From Oscillospiraceae bacterium (GTDB lineage Bacteria > Bacillota > Clostridia > Oscillospirales > Oscillospiraceae), in assembly GCA_021771635.1 (NCBI GenBank), contig JAETOQ010000007.1, forward strand, positions 1-63,949: a DNA stretch of 63,949 bases, read 5' to 3'. Shown here one piece after another: positions 6,528 to 13,211 of the stretch; position 1 is the stretch's first letter, and the number at the start of each line of letters is the position of its first letter. Made by a program: the position numbers and the translations under genes. The notes under the pieces are model-generated. The model made no database searches. It saw only the letters and a program-made list of their open reading frames with translations, and was not told where the DNA came from.

Positions 6528-8680
6528 GGCATCACGCCTCCTTCCGCCACCGCCTCAGCCGGCATGGGACCTCCACCGCCCATGGCTGCCATGATCTCCT
6601 CCGGCGCCTGACCACCGCCTATGGCGTTTCCGCCTGCGGCGCCATTCTTCATGGCCGCCATGCTCCGCTGCATCTCCCGCTGGTGCTCCAGCTCTTCCTG
6701 CAATTCCTTGTGGATGCTCTCCGCCATGGGATAGTGCAGCACCTCCATCTGCGACCAGAACCGCACCAGCGTTGACAGCTCCTTGGTATTTCCCAGGGCG
6801 CCGCTCTCAAAGTTCATCCGGCACTCCTGCCACATGGCCTCCCGGTTGGCCGCCAGCGGCGCGGAGCTGTCACAGCTGAACAAAAAGTCCGTGTTGTACT
6901 TCCACGCCCCCGCCTCGTCCTGATACAGGAAGTCGTGGCGGTCAAAGACCTTGTACTCCTTCTCCCCCCGCTCGTTGTAGGAGATGACCGGCCGGGGCTC
7001 GTCGGCATAGGCCAGCATGAACTTGAACAGCACCTCGAACAGGTCCTGGAACAGGGCGTTTTTCATCACCCGCTTGCTCTCCAGCCGGCCCGCCGCCTGG
7101 CTGGCGGCAAATTCCTTTGCCACCTTGCTGGTGGCGGTGGGATCCCGCCGGCCCTGAAGGCTGTCCGTAATGCCGATGATCTGCCGGGCCTCCTCATAGA
7201 CCTCCTGGCTCCGCGCCATGTCCTGGCTGATATCCACCTGGGTGTTGAAGGTCCGGATACAGCTCAGTGCCGCCGGACTCTCCACCTCCAGCACCCGGTT
7301 GTCCTGGTCGGTCTGGAATCTGCCCATGCCCTTTGGCAGCGTCACAAAGCTGCCGCCGCCCAGCACCTTCTCATTGACCTTGGTGCCGATCTTGTTCAAG
7401 GTGTTCTGCTGGTCCTCGATGGCGTCGATGTCACTGCCGCCCAGAAACCGTCCGCTGGCGCTGACGTTCTTCCGCAGCACCACCGGGAACACGCAGGGCT
7501 TGTAATAGGGGATCTTGGTCTCCTCCATCACGGTTTTCTGCCGCACGCTGTACACGCCGGGGATCCCCCACGGCATCATACCCGGCAGCAGGGCCGTTTC
7601 CCCCATCAGCGGCTCCATCAGGCGGGGTGCCTCCACATCCCGCATCACCGGCTGGCCGTACTCGTCCCGGACCGGGCTCTCCGCCGGGATCACCAGCCCC
7701 GCCGCCGTCTCCAGATCGTCTGTCAGTTCCTCGTATTCCTGCAATTCCTCCCGGAACCGAACACCGCCGCAGTACCGGCATTCCACGCCGTCTCCCGGTA
7801 CTCCGCAGGTTTTGCACACCTGCACTCGTCGGGCCTGATAGTCCTCCAGGTCCTCCAGCGCCACGTCGTTCACCCAGCGGAACCGGCCGATGCCGCCCCG
7901 TCTGTTCCGGTAATAGGCCGTCCGCAGCGTCACCAGCTCGTCGGCGGCGCTGGGGCCGGCGTCCAGGGCCCGGGCCTCCGGCTCCTCCTCGTTCTCAGCG
8001 GACACATCCACGCCGAACCGCTCCCGGATCTGCCGCTTCGTCTGTGCCTCCTCCAGGAAGATATAGTCCATGTCGGCCACCTGGTAGATGCCGTCCTGGG
8101 GAATGATCTTCCGCGGGTGCAGCAGGGACACCTTCAAAGCGCCCATCCAGCCCCGGCCCGCCGCCGTGCTGTCCCAGTCCACCAGCAGGCCATAGCCGCC
8201 CTGGGTGGGGCAGATGCGCTCCGCCGCGTCGTTGATCCGTTCCATGGGTAGCCGGTCCAGCAGGTTCCGCAGCAGGTCCTCAATGAGCTTGGCCTTCTCC
8301 TCGTCCTCCTGCCGTACCGCCGTCACCTTGGGCTGTGGAATGTTGCTGTCCACCTGCGTCTCCACGATCTCAAAGCACACGTTCCGCACATGGGTAGCCT
8401 GCTTCTTTGCCCGTTCCCCGTTCGGCGTCAGGATCTCATGGCTCCCGTTCAGCAGCGCCTCCCGCCGCTTCATCCGCTCCTGCTCCGCCGCATAGGCGTC
8501 CCGCGCCAGCCGGAATTTTTCCTGCCACGTCGTCAACGCAAAGTTCGCTTTACTCGCCCCGGCCTTTCGGCCAGGTCTCGCACCGCTTCCTTGCGTCTCC
8601 TCTCCCTCCGCAAACGCTCCGCTGGTTTGCGTCGGGTTCCTTTTCTTCATCGCTCCATAGCTGCCTCCGTTAAAACTCAT
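6524..8680 (-). CDS. Portal protein with internal zinc ribbon
   Basis: This 718-residue protein is close in length to the P22 portal (725). The long size, the early helix (WQEKFRLARDAYAAEQERM) and the position downstream of the small terminase gene support the portal call. The start ATG 8680 follows AGGAGGGG. Residues 289-304 contain CKTCG and CRYCG, a four-Cys zinc ribbon set in the protein body. Residues of about 12 to 50 are encoded by palindromic element B, so this stretch (Gly, Lys, Ala-rich, low complexity) is probably an inserted loop. The C-terminus is Gly/Met/Ala-rich. Confidence 0.8.
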   Translation of the reverse strand: MSFNGGSYGAMKKRNPTQTSGAFAEGEETQGSGARPGRKAGASKANFALTTWQEKFRLARDAYAAEQERMKRREALLNGSHEILTPNGERAKKQATHVRNVCFEIVETQVDSNIPQPKVTAVRQEDEEKAKLIEDLLRNLLDRLPMERINDAAERICPTQGGYGLLVDWDSTAAGRGWMGALKVSLLHPRKIIPQDGIYQVADMDYIFLEEAQTKRQIRERFGVDVSAENEEEPEARALDAGPSAADELVTLRTAYYRNRRGGIGRFRWVNDVALEDLEDYQARRVQVCKTCGVPGDGVECRYCGGVRFREELQEYEELTDDLETAAGLVIPAESPVRDEYGQPVMRDVEAPRLMEPLMGETALLPGMMPWGIPGVYSVRQKTVMEETKIPYYKPCVFPVVLRKNVSASGRFLGGSDIDAIEDQQNTLNKIGTKVNEKVLGGGSFVTLPKGMGRFQTDQDNRVLEVESPAALSCIRTFNTQVDISQDMARSQEVYEEARQIIGITDSLQGRRDPTATSKVAKEFAASQAAGRLESKRVMKNALFQDLFEVLFKFMLAYADEPRPVISYNERGEKEYKVFDRHDFLYQDEAGAWKYNTDFLFSCDSSAPLAANREAMWQECRMNFESGALGNTKELSTLVRFWSQMEVLHYPMAESIHKELQEELEHQREMQRSMAAMKNGAAGGNAIGGGQAPEEIMAAMGGGGPMPAEAVAEGGVMP
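8528..8640. repeat. Palindromic element copy B, in frame inside the portal gene
   Basis: These bases align with element A (5848-5955) along most of their length. They include the terminal hairpin CGCAAAC (8609-8615) / GTTTGCG (8625-8631) with the loop GCTCCGCTG. The portal reading frame runs through it without a stop and encodes roughly residues 14-51. This resembles the way Rickettsia palindromic elements are tolerated inside genes. Confidence 0.6.
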
Positions 8681-8750
8681 TTCGTCGCCCCTCCTCTTCC
8701 TCGGCAAACAGTTCCTTGGTTTGCCTCGGATCAAATTCCCGATCCGCCAT
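8670..8750 (-). CDS. Possible leader peptide before portal
   Basis: A 26-codon frame starts at ATG 8750 after GGGAG and ends at TAA 8670, overlapping the first codons of the portal gene. The peptide MADREFDPRQTKELFAEEEE is acidic and hydrophilic. Hairpin D (8703-8725) lies inside it. Translation through this frame would open the hairpin and could control access to the portal start. It may equally be chance. Confidence 0.35.
   Translation of the reverse strand: MADREFDPRQTKELFAEEEEGRRNEF
8703..8725. repeat. Hairpin copy D before the portal start
   Basis: GGCAAAC (8703-8709) pairs with GTTTGCC (8719-8725) around the loop AGTTCCTTG. It has the same size and layout as the hairpin of element B but a changed outer pair, and lacks the left part of elements A and B. 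It sits just upstream of the portal ribosome site. Confidence 0.5.
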
Positions 8751-8779
8751 AATACTCTCCCGCCTCTTGTATCACCGTA

Positions 8780-8848
8780 GGGGGGCAATCTTCGCCCCCA
8801 AGTGCCGCCCTTCGGGCGGTTGGCTCCGAAAGGCGGCCTGCGGGCCGC
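8780..8848. repeat. Hairpin array between small terminase and portal genes
   Basis: Three consecutive hairpins fill this gap: GGGGGC (8781-8786) / GCCCCC (8794-8799), CCGCCC (8805-8810) / GGGCGG (8814-8819) with a three-base loop, and GCGGCC (8833-8838) / GGCCGC (8843-8848). No gene is seen between 8751 and 8938. Confidence 0.5.
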
Positions 8849-8938
8849 ACTGCCCGCATCGCCCCGCCTTACCATGCCCGACATTCTCTCCCGTGGCCCG
8901 TAGGGCGGGACGACTCGGCCCGCCGCCCGCTTTCCGCG

Positions 8939-9424
8939 TCAAAACTCCCGGCCACCGCCGCCCATCAGCATATCCTCCAGGCTTGCCCCGCCTCCGCCGC
9001 CGTCATCCGGTTTCATCTCCGGCAGCATCTGCCGCAGCATATCCAGCGCCTTCAGGGCGCCTTTCACGTCAAACTCCCAGAGACCGGCAAACACATACTT
9101 GTGCTTCTTGCTGTCCCAGATCTCCACCGGCCTCTGCTGGGTGCACCGTTCAAAGATCTTCCACACCTCCGCCGCGATGGAGTGCTTCGTCACGCCGATG
9201 GCGTCAAACTGCTCCTGCAGCAGCGCGTCCCGGTATGCCCGGATCTCCGGCTTCCGCAGCAGGCGGCTTGCCTGGCTGGCGGCGGATTTTTCGGAGTAGC
9301 CAGTCCGGATAGCCGCTTTGGTGCCATTCAGATCCACCAGGTACTCCCGGACAAAGGCCCGTTCCCGCTCGGTCAGCTTTTTCCCCAGCTCCGCCGCCGT
9401 GGTCCCGGTCTTTTCGCCCTCCAA
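8939..9424 (-). CDS. Terminase small subunit
   Basis: The product has the terminase_2 pattern: KLTERERAFVREYLVDLNGT, then KAAIRTGYSEKSAASQASRL and the following helices (KPEIRAYRDALLQEQ). This helix-turn-helix region binds packaging-initiation DNA and recruits the large subunit. The start is not certain. TTG at 9424 has GGAGG seven bases upstream, whereas GTG at 9433 has almost no spacing. It ends in a Gly-rich tail (DDGGGGGASLEDMLMGGGGR). It is unusually far from the large-subunit gene (14779-16473). Confidence 0.85.
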   Translation of the reverse strand: MEGEKTGTTAAELGKKLTERERAFVREYLVDLNGTKAAIRTGYSEKSAASQASRLLRKPEIRAYRDALLQEQFDAIGVTKHSIAAEVWKIFERCTQQRPVEIWDSKKHKYVFAGLWEFDVKGALKALDMLRQMLPEMKPDDGGGGGASLEDMLMGGGGREF

Positions 9425-9558
9425 ACGCCTCACCTCCGCCGCGCATCATAAGCTTTGCTGATAATAGCCTAGCACACCTTGACCTCTCGTTATTGCCAAC
9501 ATTTCAGGAAAAAGGAAAGCACCGGAAGCCTTTGGCTCCCAGCGCTTTGACGCCTGTT

Positions 9559-9849
9559 TCACTCGAACCATTTTTCGTAAAATTCTTTTCGCATCCGGTA
9601 AAGTGTCCTCTCGCTGACATAGTGTTCCATAGAGATGGCCGTGATGCTCTTTCGGCTGCACATGACCTGTCTGAGGGCAGCACTGTAAGCGCCTCCCACA
9701 TCGTCACAGAGGCGCTGTATCTTTTCCTGTGTTCGCTTCGGCTGGCTGTCACTGTTGAGGCAGGTGTACCTGACCAGGCCCTGCTGCTCCTCCGGCAGCG
9801 CCACACCCCGCAGCTTCTTAAACCCCAATGTCGCCGCCTCCCCCGTCAT
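9559..9849 (-). CDS. ArpU-like late transcription regulator
   Basis: A 96-residue (or about 89, if a TTG near 9829 behind GGAGG is used) protein ending in a helix-turn-helix, ITAISMEHYVSERTLYRMRK. It resembles the ArpU/RinA class of phage regulators that are commonly encoded just before the terminase genes and switch on late transcription. Its start overlaps the end of the HUH gene. The 130-base gap after it, before the small terminase gene, would be the natural place for the late promoter it controls; a TATTAT box occurs at about 9463 on the reverse strand, without a convincing -35. Confidence 0.65.
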   Translation of the reverse strand: MTGEAATLGFKKLRGVALPEEQQGLVRYTCLNSDSQPKRTQEKIQRLCDDVGGAYSAALRQVMCSRKSITAISMEHYVSERTLYRMRKEFYEKWFE

Positions 9850-10660
9850 CTGCTGACAGAGCCAGCGCCATCTCCTTGTGACCGCCCACCTTCCGCCGCG
9901 GATCCCGTCTCTTCGGTATGTATCGCACGTAGTTCTGGCCCTTCTCCGGATCGTACCGTGTCCCCGGCAGCTCTATGGCCCCCGCCGGAACACGCAGCTG
10001 GCCGCCGCTGGTGACGATCTCCCGGGTGACCCTGGGCTTCTTCATGTTCCGGCTGCAAGTCCACTTCTTCTCGTCCGCCACACCCCGTGCCTGATTGACC
10101 AGATAGGCCGCCAGCGGGTAATAGTCCTGTTGGTGCCGCAGGGGCTGCCAGTCCACCGTCCCCAGGCCCCAGATATCGTCCACCAGCTCCTCCCCGAAAT
10201 GCAGCCGCTTCTCCCGGATGGAAAAGCCCTCCCCGGTGATGATGATATGCACGTGTGGCCGCACCAGTTCGCCGGTCTCTCCGTCGATCTCTGACGCCGC
10301 TAGGAACCACTTGCAGACGATCCCCAGCTTCTTCATCCGGTACACAAGGCGGTCAATGAACTTCCGTCCGGCCTTTCTGGCCCCCTCAAAATTTCCGCCC
10401 ATGGCTTCCAGGCCCGTCTCGTCAAATTTGGCTGTCAGCCACAGGTCCCCAGGCGTCATGTTGCAGTTGATGGTCCGGGCCAGCGCCAGCTTGGCATACT
10501 CTCGGTTCCCCACCAGCTTCTTCTCGCTGCTGTTTCCCCGGACCCGGCCTCCCCGCTTGGCCGGCCGCCGGGTGATCTTCGTCTTTCTCCGCTCCACCAC
10601 GTTCCCACTGATGATCTTTGTCACCATGTACAGCCCTTCTCTCTGCCCTGATCTTCCCAT
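9818..10660 (-). CDS. HUH-type replication-associated protein
   Basis: The 280-residue protein carries three motifs of HUH endonucleases in the right order: DLWLTAKFD (residues 72-80), the metal-binding RPHVHIIIT (His136 and His138), and a tyrosine region QQDYYPLAAYLVNQ (Tyr180/181, Tyr186). Proteins of this kind, the ORF2/G2P-like replication proteins, nick single-stranded DNA in rolling-circle replication. The N-terminal 70 residues are Lys/Arg-rich. In a double-stranded DNA prophage it may help replication or act on DNA hairpins. The start at 10660 has GGAGAGGG upstream; an internal ATG (MVTKIISG) is an alternative. Confidence 0.65.
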   Translation of the reverse strand: MGRSGQREGLYMVTKIISGNVVERRKTKITRRPAKRGGRVRGNSSEKKLVGNREYAKLALARTINCNMTPGDLWLTAKFDETGLEAMGGNFEGARKAGRKFIDRLVYRMKKLGIVCKWFLAASEIDGETGELVRPHVHIIITGEGFSIREKRLHFGEELVDDIWGLGTVDWQPLRHQQDYYPLAAYLVNQARGVADEKKWTCSRNMKKPRVTREIVTSGGQLRVPAGAIELPGTRYDPEKGQNYVRYIPKRRDPRRKVGGHKEMALALSADDGGGGDIGV

Positions 10661-10938
10661 GCTCTATCCCTCTCCGCCTGTTCTCTCCCGTGTGTTAAAA
10701 GCATAAGTACCCGCGCATCCGCCCGCAGGAGCCGCCTTGACATTTCTCAACAGGCTCTTTTCTAATCCCCGGCCGGGAGGCGGACCATCGCTCCGTCTCC
10801 CTTGGAAAAGAGCCTTCCCGCCAAACATAGGCGTTTAAGAGCCCCTCAAAGAACGCACGCGCGTTCTTTAATATGTATTCACTTCTCAAATCCGCCCAGC
10901 GTCACCGCTGGACAGATTTCAAAGGTGAGCTTGTCCGC
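10661..10938. other. Intergenic stretch between divergent genes
   Basis: No convincing gene is seen here. It holds the upstream regions of the HUH gene (leftward) and the moron gene (rightward) and one hairpin near 10898 (GCCCAGCG / CGCTGGAC type). A 64-codon frame at 10695-10889 lacks a ribosome site and protein-like composition. Confidence 0.5.
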
Positions 10939-10967
10939 TTTACATTTGGTGAAATTTGGGATATATT
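10939..10967 (+). promoter_or_regulatory. Sigma-A type promoter of the moron gene
   Basis: TTTACA (10939-10944) and TATATT (10962-10967) are separated by 17 bases and lie 27 bases before the TTG start codon of the membrane protein gene. Together with the terminator at 11769 this gives the gene its own transcription unit, against the direction of the phage operon. Confidence 0.65.
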
Positions 10968-10993
10968 GGAGAAAAACAAAAGAGGTGGATCTC

Positions 10994-11755
10994 TTGGACA
11001 AGAAAAGCAAACCAGGTCATGAAACCATCGTGTTCCTATTTCTTTTATTGGGTGTTCCTCTTGTCATCAATCTTCTGCTCACTTACGGACTCCCCAATAT
11101 TCCGTTTCTGAAGAGCCTATTCCTTACTGGTGAAAACCTTAATAACGCGACATGGCTCGACTTTTGGGGAAGCTATCTGGGGGCGTTGATCGGCGTTGTT
11201 CCCGCGTATCTGGCATTGACCGAAAGCCGCAAACAAGCCAAGCAGCAGCAGAGAGAATCTTTAGAGGCCAGACGCTGTTCGTTGATGCCGATCGTTGATC
11301 TAACGCTCTTCCATCTGCAAAGCTTCCCCTCTTCTGAAGAACGTTCCAAATATTTCGGTTATATTCGAGAACGCGATTCTTATATCAGTGTCATACCAGA
11401 GGAATTCACCGAAGAGGCCTACCATGAGAAGCCGTACTGCTACTATGATTTTTATGTGAGAAATATTGGCCCCGGCCCCTCTCTTGGAGCAACGATCACC
11501 CTTACTACGCCAGGCAAACAAGATATGGTTTTTTATGGCGATGTTTCCACCACTCTTGATGTCCATCAAATTTTGGAGATACAGCCGCCTGTTATCACAC
11601 CTACAAGAACGCTCGATTTTTGTATCCGGTATCAGGATGTATTCGAAAACGTATATGAAAGAACACTTAAAGTCATTGTTGATTTCGAAGGGATCGTTGA
11701 AGACGAATTCAGCCCGCCGAAGCTCATAAAACGGAGCGCTTATTTCGACCTATGA
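10994..11755 (+). CDS. Moron-like membrane protein of unknown function
   Basis: A 253-residue protein read from TTG 10994 behind AGAGGTGG. Two N-terminal membrane segments (IVFLFLLLGVPLVINLLLTY and FWGSYLGALIGVVPAYLAL) are followed by a charged linker (ESRKQAKQQQRESLEARR) and a soluble beta-rich domain of about 150 residues. The FWGSYLGALIG segment is common in membrane-anchored proteins carried as phage or defence cargo. A role in superinfection exclusion or abortive infection is plausible but not shown. It is the only rightward gene inside the leftward operon, is more AT-rich than its neighbours, and has a private promoter and terminator. Confidence 0.7.
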   Translation: MDKKSKPGHETIVFLFLLLGVPLVINLLLTYGLPNIPFLKSLFLTGENLNNATWLDFWGSYLGALIGVVPAYLALTESRKQAKQQQRESLEARRCSLMPIVDLTLFHLQSFPSSEERSKYFGYIRERDSYISVIPEEFTEEAYHEKPYCYYDFYVRNIGPGPSLGATITLTTPGKQDMVFYGDVSTTLDVHQILEIQPPVITPTRTLDFCIRYQDVFENVYERTLKVIVDFEGIVEDEFSPPKLIKRSAYFDL

Positions 11756-11768
11756 TCCAATCTGCGCC

Positions 11769-11800
11769 GCCCGCCGGGTTCCCCCGGCGGGCTTTTTCTT
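11769..11800 (+). terminator. Rho-independent terminator of the moron gene
   Basis: GCCCGCCGGG (11769-11778) pairs with CCCGGCGGGC (11783-11792) and is followed by TTTTTCTT. It starts 14 bases after the stop codon. Confidence 0.9.
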
Positions 11801-11828
11801 TCTCACAGGCACAGACTCAAAAACTTCT

Positions 11829-11966
11829 TCATGTCCTCTTCCCCTCCTCCCCATCGTACACCTGTACTACCCGCACTGGCCCGAACTGTTCCAGGGCCAG
11901 TGCGACTGTTTCCTTGGTCACCAGAGGATCTCCGTAGTCCTCGATATCGATCACAATGCGGATCAT
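11829..11966 (-). CDS. Small phage protein coupled to the Tad2 gene
   Basis: A 45-residue frame begins at ATG 11966, overlapping the TGA of the Tad2 gene (TGATG). The protein MIRIVIDIEDYGDPLVTKET continues with ALALEQFGPVRVVQVYDGEE. It looks like a compact alpha/beta fold and ends basic. It is not recognised. The coupled start and good codon use support it as a gene. Confidence 0.55.
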   Translation of the reverse strand: MIRIVIDIEDYGDPLVTKETVALALEQFGPVRVVQVYDGEEGKRT

Positions 11967-12442
11967 CACACCACGATCACCCAGTCATCGGTCAGGATGT
12001 CCGTCTGACTTGCTAACCATGGCACGACGTTGCCATTTGCGGTCTTCATGGCGATGTATGCGCCGTAGTCCACCTTGCCATCCTCTGCGGCGATAGACTT
12101 CGCAGCGTCAGTTCTGGCAAGATAGCGGCCCTCCGGAACGTAGTAGAGGAACATGCCCTTTCCGTTCCAACCCTTGCGCGCGATTTTGCAGCCCTTCTTG
12201 GCCGCCTCAATGGCAAGCCCGAAGTTCATGCCGTCGGTCAGACGGTACGCTTCCTCGAACACGTCCTTGGGACTCCAGCTCTCGTAGCCGTCCGCATACC
12301 GGACCCGGTATCCCATGTCCACCGTCTGGTAGTCCGCAAAGGCCTCTCCGGCGTCTGTGACGATCTTCGGCGCCTCGCCCTCATTGGATACCCGATAAGC
12401 AGGCTCCGCCTCGATCAGCTTCGTTCCGATGTACTTGTCCAT
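11966..12442 (-). CDS. Tad2-like anti-Thoeris protein (DUF2829) with N-terminal extension
   Basis: Residues 72-158 match the DUF2829 / Thoeris anti-defence 2 pattern: MNFGLAIEAAKKGCKIARKG, WNGKGMFLYYVPEGRY, then YIAMKTANGNVVPWLASQTD and DDWVIVV. Tad2 proteins capture the cyclic ADP-ribose signal made by Thoeris ThsB and so block this defence. The first 71 residues (YIGTKLIEAEPAYR, then VRYADGYESWSPKDVFEEAY) form a separate small domain that occurs alone in other phages. The start has AGGAGGAAATTTT upstream. The overlap with the next small gene suggests a shared transcript. Confidence 0.75.
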   Translation of the reverse strand: MDKYIGTKLIEAEPAYRVSNEGEAPKIVTDAGEAFADYQTVDMGYRVRYADGYESWSPKDVFEEAYRLTDGMNFGLAIEAAKKGCKIARKGWNGKGMFLYYVPEGRYLARTDAAKSIAAEDGKVDYGAYIAMKTANGNVVPWLASQTDILTDDWVIVV

Positions 12443-12457
12443 AAAATTTCCTCCTTT

Positions 12458-12634
12458 TTATTTGAAAAGCAGTTTCTCTGTTCTCCTGCATTTCTTATAA
12501 TTCTTGCATCCTAACCTGCATAAAAACGGGCGTGGGATCAAATGTCTATCAAGAGAACACATTTCGACAAACACTCCCATATTGAGTGCTCTCAAATCAA
12601 TCACACAGTGTACGCAACTTTTGCAATGCCGCAT
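12458..12634 (-). CDS. Cys-rich small phage protein
   Basis: A 58-residue frame from ATG 12634, behind AAAGGTGGTGAGGG. It reads MRHCKSCVHCVIDLRALNMG, then ends with PFLCRLGCKNYKKCRRTEKL. Seven or more cysteines in CxxC-like spacing suggest metal binding. It sits between the Tad2 gene and another Cys-containing pair. The function is unknown. Confidence 0.5.
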   Translation of the reverse strand: MRHCKSCVHCVIDLRALNMGVFVEMCSLDRHLIPRPFLCRLGCKNYKKCRRTEKLLFK

Positions 12635-12635
12635 C

Positions 12636-12682
12636 AGCCCTCACCACCTTTCCCGGCCAGCGCCGCATACTTCATCATCATT
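12636..12682 (-). pseudogene. Relic of an ASCH-gene 3' end
   Basis: Read leftward, this stretch encodes YAALAGKGGEG and a stop. The last codons of the intact ASCH gene at 13212 encode AALAGKG with nearly the same bases (GCGGCGCTGGCCGGGAAAGG). The copy lacks the rest of the gene. It marks an old recombination joint next to the Cys-rich gene start. Confidence 0.4.
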
Positions 12683-12687
12683 CCTAC

Positions 12688-12942
12688 TTAAGTCCTTCCG
12701 AAGTTTTTCTTTTTTTTACAGCTGGCATATCCTTTGTAACTCGAATAAAATCCCTGATTCGTTCTTCTATCTTGTGTCGCCCATATATAAATTGTTTTCA
12801 TCGGATTGTAATAAATCCTACCTTCTGCTTGTCTATCAGCAATTCGATTTTGATAAAACGAAACCGCTTGAATACCAAATTCATGCCGCAGCATTTCAAG
12901 GCTTAGATTTTCAGGTATATCAATTCTTTTCTCTGTTTTCAC
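12688..12942 (-). CDS. Phage hypothetical protein, coupled
   Basis: An 84-residue protein read from GTG 12942, which overlaps the stop of the upstream gene (GTGA) and has GGGAG before it. It contains the segment IPENLSLEMLRHEFGIQAVS and ends very basic (YKGYASCKKKKNFG). The frame also opens further upstream, but coupling favours the GTG. The function is not recognised. The region is more AT-rich than the surrounding operon. Confidence 0.5.
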   Translation of the reverse strand: MKTEKRIDIPENLSLEMLRHEFGIQAVSFYQNRIADRQAEGRIYYNPMKTIYIWATQDRRTNQGFYSSYKGYASCKKKKNFGRT

Positions 12943-13205
12943 TTTACACTCCCATTCCTCTGAATCCGGCTCGTATCGTCCGGCACATAAAGTGGACATG
13001 CCTTGATTGCATAAGTGTCCATAATAACAGGGCCACTCTTATGACTTCCGAAGTTTTTCCGTATAGGATTTGCAATCCATCCCGGAACAGGTTCAAACCT
13101 TGGTTTCTTTGTATCATGGTTCAACTCTGTCCACGAACAGCCACCGCAGGCATTCTGGCAACTCCAGCACAACTGCCCTGATACCTCATGCTCAGACAAA
13201 TTCAT
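12939..13205 (-). CDS. Cys-cluster phage protein
   Basis: An 88-residue protein with CWSCQNACGGCSW near the N-terminus and a single further Cys at CPLYVPDD, plus the central phrase FEPVPGWIANP. Small proteins with this CWxCxNAxxGCSW...PVPGW...CPxFVPD layout are frequent in phages of Clostridia, and their role is unknown. The cysteines probably bind zinc. It is followed by a coupled gene at its 3' end. Confidence 0.6.
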   Translation of the reverse strand: MNLSEHEVSGQLCWSCQNACGGCSWTELNHDTKKPRFEPVPGWIANPIRKNFGSHKSGPVIMDTYAIKACPLYVPDDTSRIQRNGSVK

Positions 13206-13211
13206 GCCATC

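Noticed and set aside
10695..10889. A 64-codon leftward frame between the HUH gene and the moron gene.
   Set aside because: It has no ribosome site, an unlikely composition for a phage protein, and covers the region of the divergent promoters.
12688..13205. Frameshift between the 13205 and 12999 frames making one broken gene.
   Set aside because: A GTG start that overlaps the upstream stop (GTGA) with a ribosome site gives two normal coupled genes, so no frameshift is needed.
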